This document shows positions 8,299 through 15,965 of a stretch of 64,000 nt of DNA, one piece after another. Origin of the DNA: Collinsella aerofaciens (GTDB lineage Bacteria > Actinomycetota > Coriobacteriia > Coriobacteriales > Coriobacteriaceae); assembly GCF_015561195.1 (NCBI RefSeq), contig NZ_JADMSU010000006.1, forward strand, positions 1 through 64,000, in the 5' to 3' direction. Numbering within the stretch: the first letter of the stretch is position 1; every line of letters starts with the position of its first letter. The notes under the pieces were generated by a model. That model was given only the letters and a program-made list of their open reading frames with translations. It was not told where the DNA came from and did no database searches. A program made the position numbers and the translations under genes.

Positions 8299-9103
8299 TT
8301 GGTAAACAGCCCCGTTCGACGCATTCCAAGATTAGCGCTTGCAATAATTTTGCAGAATCGGAAACACAAGACTCAGAAGGTTGTTTTCCCTCATGAACGG
8401 CTTCTGACCTTGCTCTATATAGTTTCTTTATTTCTTGCTGTTTTTGCTTGCCTCCTCCAAGAAACAAAGCTGCGAGAGTACTGACACGAAAAACAAGTTC
8501 GCTCCGGACTCCAAACAATGACTCAATCCCAGCCCATATAATCGCCATTTGAACTGAAGGTCGAAGCGATTGCTTGTAGCTCCACAAGGAATTCACCGCG
8601 GTCTCAAATCGCGTGTTTTTATCAAACAGTTCCCATGCGTCCCGATAATGCTGTCTTATCCACTGCTTCTCTGAATCGTTGATCACTTTCAATTTTCTTG
8701 GAATGAACAACCTTGTAGAAAGAACAACATTGATTGCCGAGCATGGCGAAAAATCTTCTGTCCGCGAATCGCTCTGAACATGCCAATACAATTCGCAATT
8801 CAAAAGCGCGGACAATAGAACTATTGCAGATTGGGCATTCCAAACTCGAACTGCAAGCTCTTTGCCCTCTCCAACAACGCGCAACTGAGCTGTAGTTTTC
8901 CTAAGGACGGCAATCAAGACACCTAAATCGGTCTCATCTCCGCTGCCATATTTCATCACAGAATTTATCATGTCGTCCGGCGAGGCCTTGCACGTGGCCG
9001 GCAATAGAGAGAGGTGTTGCGTAAGCGGCAGCTCTTCGTCTATGGTTAATCCCATTAGGTATAGATATGAAGCAGCAGCCGATTCATTTACAACAATCAT
9101 CAT
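8252..9103 (-). CDS. Apea-like HEPN domain protein
   Basis: 283 aa. The C-terminal half matches the Apea-like HEPN pattern: MAIIWAGIESLFG, then STLAALFLGG, then LYRARSEAVHEGK near residue 230, which carries the R-x4-H ribonuclease motif (RSEAVH). The N-terminal half is a variable domain without a recognised family. HEPN proteins with this motif usually cleave RNA, and they are frequent in abortive-infection and toxin systems. Here the gene sits between an hsdS remnant and a helicase stump, consistent with a decayed defence locus. The ATG at 9103 has GGGGGG five to ten bases upstream. Whether it still has a partner is unclear. Confidence 0.75.
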   Translation of the reverse strand: MMIVVNESAAASYLYLMGLTIDEELPLTQHLSLLPATCKASPDDMINSVMKYGSGDETDLGVLIAVLRKTTAQLRVVGEGKELAVRVWNAQSAIVLLSALLNCELYWHVQSDSRTEDFSPCSAINVVLSTRLFIPRKLKVINDSEKQWIRQHYRDAWELFDKNTRFETAVNSLWSYKQSLRPSVQMAIIWAGIESLFGVRSELVFRVSTLAALFLGGGKQKQQEIKKLYRARSEAVHEGKQPSESCVSDSAKLLQALILECVERGCLPNEDGLLFGFEEGSAK

Positions 9104-9243
9104 CTTCGCCCCCCTGCCATAGCGCTCTATACCTAATCCATCCGAACAGCGCCAAACTGAGAGACGTCGATTTCGCCCTACATGAGTTTGGGAAGCAATG
9201 CGTCACGCAGTTCGCCAAGAGCCTACGACTTGAGTATATTAGC

Positions 9244-9867
9244 CTATATGAGCTCAAGAATACCATTGAGCGTCGAAGTCGTTCTTTCTATTGCACAAGC
9301 TGGAGCAAACGGGACGTTCATCGACTTAATGTTTTTTAATGCAAGCTTGGTCTGAACGGCACCAACAGTTCCAAGCCTAATAGCTTCCATGCCCATTGAG
9401 CTACGAAGAAAGAAATACGACCACGCCGCAAAGTCGCCTTTAAACGAAGTAAGTTTGTTGCAATTCTCTGTGAGGTTTGCCTCATCGAGCGTTTTTCCGA
9501 TATACGCCGTAAGGCCAATCGTTCCGACAACGGAAACAATTAGATCGCCAGTGTTGACAACGTAGCGCGAAATATTAGATCGTGTTTCATCGTCGATATA
9601 TAGCATTTCCGAAGTGAGTAAGAGAACAGAAGCGTTGTTTAAGTCGCGGACTCGAATATATGGATGAGAGTTTGCCTCTGCAATTAGCTCTGAACCTTTA
9701 GGGAGCCTCTAACCGCCCTTGACTTCGCAGAATGACTCGACTGAACGGTAATGATTTTCTCGCTTGTTCTCTTCAATTGTTTGAGCAAAAAGGGCTTCTC
9801 CGAGTTCAGCTAAATAATCATTTACCGGAACATAGGCCTGCACTTCAGAATTGTTTCCATCGAACCA
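9244..9867 (-). pseudogene. hsdS: type I restriction specificity subunit, interrupted by TAG
   Basis: Reading the minus strand from about 9867, one frame gives the central helices of an HsdS (VNDYLAELGEALFAQTIEEN), then FCEVKGG, a TAG stop at 9711-9709, then RLPKGSELIAEANSHPYIRVRDL and a target-recognition domain (GDLIVSVVGTIG, ANLTENCNKL, LRSSMG, AVQTKLALKNIK) to a stop at 9244. Relatives have KGGKRLPKGS here, so the TAG most simply replaces a Lys codon. The first target-recognition domain is missing. No hsdM or hsdR is present in the window. It must be non-functional unless the fragment is used as a recombination donor. Confidence 0.8.
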
Positions 9868-10562
9868 AGGGGAAAGGAGCCCCCGGTGGAAGCGATGATC
9901 AATATGGTTCTAACACAGATGTAGCCGGTTCTAGACTATCTGCAGATAAAGCAATCTTAAAAGCAGTGCTCGAAAGCACTATGTGTAGCCATGCCGAAAG
10001 CAGCGTGCCCAGCAACTCGAGTCTACTCGGTCTCTTCCTTACCGACAAGGAAGTTGAGGGGTGCTCTCCGAGAACAATCGCGTACTACGAAAGCACCCTC
10101 AAACCATATGAGGCATGGATGGAAGAGAAGACGATGCTGAGCGAAGACGGCCGAATCGTCAGGGTGGACAACCCATGGTGTTTGTTCTACATCGACACCG
10201 AGCTGGCACCTGCGCTAGACGAGAGCAGGTGCGGGAAATGGATGTTCTACTTCAACGATATCGAGTTCGCGGAGGAAGTCTGCCGCAAGGCGGCCCTCGG
10301 AATGGTCGTCGCGGAATGCAAGCACAGCTCATTCGAGTCCGTTATCGAGAACGGCAGAGGCGTCGCCTGCTTCTACCTGAACTTGGACGACGTCGAAGCA
10401 CATCGCCGCGTTGTCGCATTCATGTTGGAGCATGGCCTGGTTCGGAAGACGAAGTCGGGGAAGCTGTATAACATCGGCTTCAAGTTGGATGACCAGGCAC
10501 GGGCGGGAGAATATGGAGCCGGTTTCAAGGCACGAATCACGTTGAGCGATCGCTCGAATTAG
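9732..10562 (+). CDS. composite ORF: integrase N-terminal remnant joined to an unknown protein
   Basis: 276 codons that look like two genes in one frame. Residues 1-70 are the antisense of the hsdS remnant. Residues about 84-130 (LLGLFLTDKEVEGCSPRTIAYY) match the SAM-like core-binding domain of tyrosine recombinases of the kind that invert hsdS genes; the catalytic domain is absent. From residue 135 the sequence changes to an unknown domain (WCLFYIDTEL, GKWMFYFND, CFYLNLDD, SGKLYNIGFKLDDQARAGEYG). That domain probably has its own start, ATG 10134 with GGAAGAG upstream, giving about 142 aa. I therefore take 10134-10562 as the possible living gene and the rest as debris of a phase-variable restriction locus. 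Confidence 0.5.
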   Translation: MTRLNGNDFLACSLQLFEQKGLLRVQLNNHLPEHRPALQNCFHRTKGKGAPGGSDDQYGSNTDVAGSRLSADKAILKAVLESTMCSHAESSVPSNSSLLGLFLTDKEVEGCSPRTIAYYESTLKPYEAWMEEKTMLSEDGRIVRVDNPWCLFYIDTELAPALDESRCGKWMFYFNDIEFAEEVCRKAALGMVVAECKHSSFESVIENGRGVACFYLNLDDVEAHRRVVAFMLEHGLVRKTKSGKLYNIGFKLDDQARAGEYGAGFKARITLSDRSN

Positions 10563-10589
10563 GCGAATTTTACCTGCGAAGAACAATGA

Positions 10590-10630
10590 AGGGCGGGGGT
10601 GTATCGGCTAATGCCGAACACCCCCGCCCT
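10590..10630. terminator. GC-rich hairpin between convergent genes
   Basis: A 12-bp stem (AGGGCGGGGGTGT with its complement ACACCCCCGCCCT) lies between the plus-strand composite ORF and the end of ugd. It probably stops transcription from both sides. U-tracts are weak on both strands. Confidence 0.6.
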
Positions 10631-10687
10631 CGACGCGGTTAAAATAGCGAATGATTGAAGCGGATCAGCCTGGTTCCGCCCTCTCCC

Positions 10688-11947
10688 CTAGTCCCGTTTA
10701 AACAGGTCCCTCGTGTACGCCTTGTCCGACACGTCCGCGAGCTCGTCGCTCCAACGGTTGGCAACGATCATGTCGCAGCCGGCCTTGAAGGCCTCCAAAT
10801 TGTGGGTGACCTCGAAGCCGAAGAACTCCGGCGCGTCCAGCGTGGGCTCGTAGACCACCACGGGCACGCCCTTGGACTTCACGCGCTTCATGACGCCCTG
10901 GATGGAGCTCGCGCGGAAGTTGTCGGAGTTGGACTTCATCGTCAGGCGGTAGACGCCCACGACCGGCTTCTCCTTGCCGGCGTACACGCGGTCCCACACC
11001 ATCTGCAGCACCTCGTCGGCCACGAAGTCCTTGCGGGTGCGGTTGGCCTCCACGATGGCCTCGATCAGGTTCTGCGGCACGTCCCTGTAGTTGGCCAGCA
11101 GCTGCTTGGTGTCCTTGGGCAGGCAGTAGCCGCCGTAGCCGAAGCTGGGGTTGTTGTAGTGGCTGCCGATGCGCGGCTCCAGGCAGACGCCGTCGATGAC
11201 ATCGCGGGTGTTGAGGCCGCGGACCTCGCAGTAGGTGTCGAGCTCGTTGAAGTAGGCCACACGCAGCGCCAGGTATGTGTTGGCGAAGAGCTTGACGGCC
11301 TCGGCCTCGGTGGTGCCCAGCACGAGCTCGGGGATGCCCTTCGAGCCGTCGGCGTTGACGCGATCGAGCTCGGCGGGGTCGGCGCCCTGCGCGAGCAGGC
11401 CGGCGAACTTCTCGGCGGCCGCGACGGCCTCTGGGTCGTCCTTGGGCGCGCCTACCACGATGCGGCTGGGATGCAGGTTGTCGTAAAGAGCTTTGCTCTC
11501 ACGCAGGAACTCCGGGCTGAAGAAGATCTTGGAATCGCCCAGCCTCTCGCGAAGGCCCGCGGTGTAGCCGACGGGGATGGTCGACTTGATGACAATCCAG
11601 GCGTCCGGGTTCACCGAGCGCACGGCGGCGATGGCGGCCTCGACGGAGCTCGTGTCGAAGAAGTTCCTGTCCGAGTCGTAGTTGGTGGGCGTGGCGATGA
11701 CGGCGTAGTCGGCGCCCGCATAGGCCTCGGCCACGTCCACGGTGGCGCGCAGGTCGAGCTGCCGCTCCCCCGCCTTGGCCTCCGCCAGGAAGCGCTCGAT
11801 CTCGTCGTCCTGGATGGGCGATACGTAGCTGTTGATCTTCTCGACCTTCTCGGGCACGATGTCCAGCGCGTGCACCTCGTTGTGCTGCGAAAGCAGGACG
11901 GCGAGGGACAGGCCGACGTAGCCGGTTCCGGCGACGGCAATCTTCAT
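10688..11947 (-). CDS. ugd: UDP-glucose 6-dehydrogenase
   Basis: 419 aa. Oxidises UDP-glucose to UDP-glucuronate with two NAD+, supplying precursor for capsule or exopolysaccharide. An N-terminal Rossmann fold with GTGYVG at residues 7-12 and the DI dinucleotide-binding end, the SPEFLRE block, [14 protein letters not shown], and the catalytic-cysteine loop [13 protein letters not shown] (Cys near 250) are all present, followed by the C-terminal UDP-binding domain. Start: MKIAVAGTG at 11947 is preceded by GGAGAAG; an in-frame upstream ATG at 11986 was rejected. It is the last gene of the loaP operon, 38 bases after the phosphoglycosyl transferase, and is followed by a terminator-like hairpin. 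Confidence 0.95.
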   Translation of the reverse strand: MKIAVAGTGYVGLSLAVLLSQHNEVHALDIVPEKVEKINSYVSPIQDDEIERFLAEAKAGERQLDLRATVDVAEAYAGADYAVIATPTNYDSDRNFFDTSSVEAAIAAVRSVNPDAWIVIKSTIPVGYTAGLRERLGDSKIFFSPEFLRESKALYDNLHPSRIVVGAPKDDPEAVAAAEKFAGLLAQGADPAELDRVNADGSKGIPELVLGTTEAEAVKLFANTYLALRVAYFNELDTYCEVRGLNTRDVIDGVCLEPRIGSHYNNPSFGYGGYCLPKDTKQLLANYRDVPQNLIEAIVEANRTRKDFVADEVLQMVWDRVYAGKEKPVVGVYRLTMKSNSDNFRASSIQGVMKRVKSKGVPVVVYEPTLDAPEFFGFEVTHNLEAFKAGCDMIVANRWSDELADVSDKAYTRDLFKRD

Positions 11948-11985
11948 TTTCTTCTCCGATTCGAATCGGGTATTAAAGTTAGGCA

Positions 11986-12786
11986 TTAGTACGCATCGCT
12001 TCCGTTGAAGACCTCCAGAACCGTGAGGAGGACGATCTTGAGGTCCATGACGATTCCGCGCTTGGCTATGTACTCGAGATCACGGCGGACCATGCCGTCG
12101 AACCCGGTGGAGTTTCGCTCCGTCACCTGCCAGAGCCCCGTAATACCTGGCTTCACTGCTAGCCTCTGCAGGTCGTACTCGGTGTACTCAGCGACCTCGT
12201 TGGGCAGCGGCGGGCGCGGGCCTACCACGGACATCTGGCCCAGGAACACGTTCAGGAACTGCGGGAACTCGTCGATGGAGTGCTTACGGATGAACCTACC
12301 GATCCTGGTGACGCGGGGGTCGTCCCTCATCTTGAACATGGCGCCGGCGATCTCGTTCAGCCCCTTGAGCTCGGCGAGACGCTCGTCGGCGTCCTTGTAC
12401 ATGGAGCGGAACTTCCACATGCGGAAGGTGGACAGGCTGCCGTCGAGGCGGGTCTGGCCCACACGGATCTGGCTGTAGAAGGGGCTGCCCTCGCTCTCCA
12501 ACCGGATGGCCGCGGCGAGAATTAGGCTTGGGATCGCGATAGCGACAAGCGCGACACTGCTGAATACGATGTCGAACGCGCGCTTAACGGCACGGTAGGC
12601 CAGGCGCGAGCGATCCCAGTCCATGATGGATTGCATGGCCTTGTAGCGACCGGCGCCCTCACGCCGTTCCATGGCCTGAGCGATGAGCGCCGCCCCCGCG
12701 GGCGCATCCGTTGCATATTGAGGTTTATCCGACACGTTCTCTTCCAACACTTCATCCCAGGGTCGGGGATCCTCCCTGTTCTGCAT
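11986..12786 (-). CDS. polyprenyl-phosphate sugar-phosphate transferase (monotopic phosphoglycosyl transferase)
   Basis: 266 aa. Transfers a sugar-1-phosphate from a UDP-sugar to undecaprenyl phosphate, the first membrane step of polysaccharide repeat synthesis. After a 65-residue polar N-terminus there is one re-entrant hydrophobic helix ([20 protein letters not shown], about 74-93). Then come the conserved blocks [20 protein letters not shown], the Asp-Glu pair [25 protein letters not shown], and PGITGLWQV. It is a small WcaJ/PglC-type enzyme without the large N-terminal membrane domain. Only 15 bases separate it from loaP, so the two are co-transcribed. Confidence 0.9.
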   Translation of the reverse strand: MQNREDPRPWDEVLEENVSDKPQYATDAPAGAALIAQAMERREGAGRYKAMQSIMDWDRSRLAYRAVKRAFDIVFSSVALVAIAIPSLILAAAIRLESEGSPFYSQIRVGQTRLDGSLSTFRMWKFRSMYKDADERLAELKGLNEIAGAMFKMRDDPRVTRIGRFIRKHSIDEFPQFLNVFLGQMSVVGPRPPLPNEVAEYTEYDLQRLAVKPGITGLWQVTERNSTGFDGMVRRDLEYIAKRGIVMDLKIVLLTVLEVFNGSDAY

Positions 12787-12801
12787 AGCGACAGCCCGCA
12801 G

Positions 12802-13347
12802 CTAGGCGATCGCCTTTTTAAGGTTTCGCATCACACGCTGCTCGACCGAAAGCACCGCGAGGCCAACACGAGTGGTTACGTGTCTGCCGCACAGGTCGAG
12901 CTCCAAATAAGCAGTGCTCTTGCGTCTGTTAATGGTTTTGATAAGGCCTTCGTGGCCCAGCAGTGGACCTGCCGTCACTACAACCTGATCACCGTTTTTT
13001 AGGGCCTCGCTCATGGGCACAACGCGGTCTCCCCTATGCGTAAAGCCGCCAATAAGCTGGACCTCTTCTTTTGCTAGCGGCACAAACTGACCGTCCTGGG
13101 ATAGCACCCGGGCAAAGTCGTCCATGCGAAGCAGATACTGTTGCACGGTACGGGGATCTGCCGTGTCGCAGATAAGATAACCGGGGAACAGCGGCTTGGT
13201 CGTATTGACCCATTCGCCGTGTACCTTGATCTCGGTTTGAAATTGGGGATAAAAGAGCTCCTGCATGGTACCAGCCGGCACCATACGCTCGATGCGCTCG
13301 CGCATTACGTCTTCGCGACCGTTAATGACCTGGATCACATACCACAC
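12802..13347 (-). CDS. loaP: NusG paralogue, LoaP-type transcription antiterminator
   Basis: 181 aa. The N-terminal NGN domain begins WYVIQVINGRED and contains LFPGYLICDTAD; the C-terminal KOW domain has NGDQVVVTAGPLLGHEGLIKTINRRKSTAYLEL. Such paralogues ride on RNA polymerase and let it pass terminators in long polysaccharide or antibiotic operons; LoaP types recognise an RNA hairpin in the leader. The housekeeping nusG is normally next to rpl and sec genes, so this one is specialised. The GTG at 13347 has AAGGGGG eight bases upstream; the GTG codons at 13356 and 13353 lie too close to that site. It heads the operon with the phosphoglycosyl transferase and ugd. Confidence 0.88.
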   Translation of the reverse strand: MWYVIQVINGREDVMRERIERMVPAGTMQELFYPQFQTEIKVHGEWVNTTKPLFPGYLICDTADPRTVQQYLLRMDDFARVLSQDGQFVPLAKEEVQLIGGFTHRGDRVVPMSEALKNGDQVVVTAGPLLGHEGLIKTINRRKSTAYLELDLCGRHVTTRVGLAVLSVEQRVMRNLKKAIA

Positions 13348-14091
13348 GAGCACCACCCCCTTGCTGTCTTACGTGTGGCTCACGGGGTTTGGGTATGGCT
13401 TCGCCAGGGCGCTTGTGCGCGGAGGCGCTCCATATTCAAACCCTGAGCCCAGTTAGACAAGCACGTGGCTCTGTCCCACCGTGAACGGTATGTATGAGTG
13501 CAGTTGCTAGAGACGCGGACGTGTATCGCAAAAATGACCGCGACTCCAGCTGGCTGCGTGCGAACAAGTCAAGCGGGTACAAAACTGGACCGCACGCAAA
13601 CAGCTGAAGGACTGCCGTGGTTTGCCGTAACAACTTATTGCACCTTCTAATGCGAACTTATAAATAGCCGCAAAAACAAGTGCAAAACGTGCATGGCAAT
13701 CGATATTGGAGCTCGTGGTTTTTCTAACACCGCCGTTACGGCCGGATGCTGATCGACCCTGCGCTATGTGGCATGTTGGAGCCGTGAGCACAGTTGAACC
13801 CATGTAACGTTAGCTATCCTAGCACAAGCTGTTAGCAAAACTGATTTGGGTTGTGTTGGACAACATATCGTTCATTTGGCGTGCTTAAGGGGGTTGTTTT
13901 TGGATGTTGTTCACGTTGGCGCAGGATATTGGGGTGCGAGCGGTGATTAAGGGCGATCCTGAAGCACAAATGGAACGGCGAGCTGCACTGATAATCACGT
14001 TTGTCTAACAAACTATGTACAGACATGGGAAATAAATTGTGCAACTTTTTGTTGGTGTGGGTGGGGTTTGTGGCGCGAGGTATTTTGGCAT
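13348..14091. other. long non-coding leader region of the loaP operon
   Basis: About 740 bases without a supported gene, much longer than other gaps between core genes here. Small frames on both strands have cysteine-rich or atypical composition and were rejected. A long untranslated leader is expected for a LoaP-controlled operon, since the antiterminator acts on leader RNA structure. The promoter was not located with confidence. Confidence 0.45.
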
Positions 14092-14123
14092 AAAAAAGGC
14101 CTTCGGAATTCCGAAGGCCTTTG
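14092..14123 (-). terminator. Rho-independent terminator after tRNA-Ala
   Basis: A perfect palindrome, AAAGGCCTTCGG then AATT-centred complement, lies directly downstream of the tRNA on the minus strand and ends in a run of T residues there. It is symmetrical and could also stop plus-strand transcripts. Confidence 0.85.
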
Positions 14124-14132
14124 CATTCACGA

Positions 14133-14208
14133 TGGTGGAGACGAGGGGGATCGAACCCCTGACCTCTTGACTGCCAGTCAAGCGCTCTCCCAGCTGAGCT
14201 ACGCCCCC
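14133..14208 (-). tRNA. tRNA-Ala (anticodon GGC)
   Basis: Minus-strand cloverleaf with acceptor GGGGGCG, D-arm GCTCAGCTGGGAGAGC, anticodon stem CTTGA/TCAAG around loop CTGGCAG, T-arm with GTTCGATCC, discriminator A and encoded CCA. GGC reads GCC (Ala). It lies 70 bases after the thiamine pyrophosphokinase gene in the same direction. Confidence 0.95.
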
Positions 14209-14278
14209 GTGACGAGGAGATACTATAGGGGAAGTTGACTCGACGTGCAAGGACTTTTTTGGGTCAGATTCTAAATAC

Positions 14279-14920
14279 CTATTGATATAGGTAAGCTATG
14301 GCGGTGCCGGTGTGGACTTGGATCGTGGCCGTGCCCCTGACGACGTTGCTGATGCCCGTGTCGACCAACAAGCCCAGGGGGCTGTGGTCTAGCTCCCATT
14401 CTAGGCCGTGTTCGCTTACTACCGTCCCGGGGGCTATGGCGATGATGGAGAACGTCTTGCCTTCGGCGCCTTCGATGGTCCACGATTCGCCTGCGCGAAG
14501 GATGCGGGAAACCACCTTGTCCTCGGCAATCCATACTGGGGCGTCATCGTAGCCTGCGAGCAGCCCCAGTACGGAAAGCGCCATATCCGGGCGTCCGCCG
14601 GTGGCGCAGGTCGCAACCACTTCGGCACCCGGCCATCGACGGCGGACGGAATCGAGCGCCAGCGCCAGATCGGTATAGTCCTTGTAGGGGTCGTGGCGTT
14701 CCGCCTCAAAGGATTCGGCGGCATCGACCAACGCACGGCCCGCATCACTCACCGTATCGGTATCCCCCACATACACGTCGCAGCCCAGGCCGGCGTTCAG
14801 CAACGCATCGAGTCCGCGATCCACGGCGACAACGTGGTCGCACTCCCCTGCTAGCCTACGCAACAGATCCGCGCTCGCCACCACGGGCGAGCCGCAGACC
14901 ACTAATACCTTACAAGCCAC
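14279..14920 (-). CDS. thiN: thiamine pyrophosphokinase
   Basis: 213 aa. Transfers pyrophosphate from ATP to thiamine to form thiamine diphosphate. The N-terminal catalytic domain shows AVDRGLDALLNAG, the metal-binding VGDTDTVSD (aspartates near 52-54) and the KDYTDLALAL block; TGGRPDM is the substrate loop. The C-terminal beta domain (ISIIAIAPGT, HSPLGLLVDTGISNVV) completes the usual length of about 210 aa. The start is a GTG with GAGG close upstream. It follows the HAD gene after nine bases, so the two are an operon. Confidence 0.9.
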   Translation of the reverse strand: MACKVLVVCGSPVVASADLLRRLAGECDHVVAVDRGLDALLNAGLGCDVYVGDTDTVSDAGRALVDAAESFEAERHDPYKDYTDLALALDSVRRRWPGAEVVATCATGGRPDMALSVLGLLAGYDDAPVWIAEDKVVSRILRAGESWTIEGAEGKTFSIIAIAPGTVVSEHGLEWELDHSPLGLLVDTGISNVVRGTATIQVHTGTAIAYLYQ

Positions 14921-14929
14921 AGTCCTCGC

Positions 14930-15619
14930 CTATCCCTCAAACGCAAGCACGCGATCCAGATCCAGATCCTCATAGCTGCCGATAAAGATATCGCAGTTGG
15001 CGCGTACATCGTCGCGCTTCATGCGGCCGTGCGGGTCATAGATACCTACACGCTTAAAGCCAGCGACCCCAGAGCTCTTTAGGCCAAAGACGGCGTCCTC
15101 AAACACCCAGGCACGCTCAAACTGGTGCCCATGGCGCTCCTCCAGGTGGCGCAGCGCCAACTCGTACACATCGGGGAACTGTTTAGAGCGTCCCGCCTCG
15201 CCCGTGGTGGTCACAAACTCCATGTAGGCATCGAGCCCGGCGCCCGCAAGCGCAGACTTAACCAGCTCGGCCGGCGTGGACGTAGCCACGCACATGGCAA
15301 CGCCCGCCGTTTTCGCCTGCTTCAAAAATGTAAGCAGCCCCTCGCGCGGCGGCACCTTGGAGTACCCATCAATCAAAATCTCGCTCAGCTCGCGATACAG
15401 CTCCTCGCCATTCTCGCCAATGCCCCACGTATCGTGGTATGCCTGACACTCATCCTCGAGCGACAAATGCTCAAACTGGGCAAAATCGTCGACCGTCACG
15501 TCAACTCCGTGGCGGTGCAATAACTCGGGCTGGGCATAGGCCCAAACGGGGGTGCTATTAACCAGTGTGCCGTCGCAATCGAAAATAAAAGCAACGTTGG
15601 GGGCGGCGGTCTGGGACAT
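14930..15619 (-). CDS. HAD-family phosphatase, beta-phosphoglucomutase-like
   Basis: 229 aa. HAD motif I FDCDGTLVNS at residues 13-22 holds the nucleophile Asp and the Asp+2 acid/base. Motif II is ATSTPAE, the motif III lysine lies in GRSKQFPD, and motif IV is WVFEDAVFGLKSS. A helical cap domain (40-90) inserted after motif I places it in subfamily I (phosphoglycolate phosphatase, beta-phosphoglucomutase and sugar phosphatases). The substrate cannot be read from sequence. The gene next to the glycogen cluster might suggest a sugar phosphate; the thiN neighbour might suggest a thiamine-related phosphate. The ATG at 15619 has GAAAGG seven bases before it. Confidence 0.85.
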   Translation of the reverse strand: MSQTAAPNVAFIFDCDGTLVNSTPVWAYAQPELLHRHGVDVTVDDFAQFEHLSLEDECQAYHDTWGIGENGEELYRELSEILIDGYSKVPPREGLLTFLKQAKTAGVAMCVATSTPAELVKSALAGAGLDAYMEFVTTTGEAGRSKQFPDVYELALRHLEERHGHQFERAWVFEDAVFGLKSSGVAGFKRVGIYDPHGRMKRDDVRANCDIFIGSYEDLDLDRVLAFEG

Positions 15620-15640
15620 AAACGAACCTTTCGATGTCAA

Positions 15641-15730
15641 ATGGTAAACATCCTGCTAAAAACGTTTTACCAAACGTCAGACTAACAATCTTGAATCCCT
15701 AATTGGTAAAACTGTCAAGAGTTTTACCAC
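15641..15730. promoter_or_regulatory. cluster of four TGGTAAA(A)C sites between the HAD gene and glgB
   Basis: Four sites share the core TGGTAAA(A)C: 15642-15649 (plus), 15665-15673 (reverse, CGTTTTACCAA), 15704-15712 (plus, TTGGTAAAACT) and 15721-15729 (reverse). The last two form a palindrome around TGTCAAGA. The same core is found at 25571 and 25606 ahead of the GH13-GH77 gene. This looks like the operator set of a sugar-responsive regulator of glycogen metabolism; the regulator is not in the window. Confidence 0.6.
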
Positions 15731-15965
15731 GGCAATTCTGCCAGTGGTCTAAACATGGCGCTTACCGATTAAACGTCGCCCTAAAACCACTTTCCTTCAT
15801 AAAAGTAACGTACAGGTGTTATCGTAGTTTCTGCCGAAAGTTCCACCGAGCACGCGAGGTGGAACGAATCATAGAACTATCGCCGTCCCTTCGATTCGTG
15901 CAGCCTTGGACCTTTCGCATCTAGTCACCAAGGCAACACGCTGCCGCGTCATGATGGGATCAAAC

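Noticed and set aside
359-10630. tRNA-Val as attachment site of an integrated element covering the accessory region
   Set aside because: No direct repeat of the tRNA 3' end was found near 10.5 kb and the only integrase trace is an N-terminal remnant of the hsdS-inverting type. The intact DUF3825 gene between them also has core-like codon use.
10655-11989. 444-codon plus-strand frame
   Set aside because: Exact antisense of ugd; Val/Gly/His/Leu-rich composition is that of a GC-rich shadow frame, with no domain.
13507-13803. 98-codon minus-strand frame upstream of loaP
   Set aside because: Cysteine-rich unlikely composition, no start signal; more likely untranslated leader.
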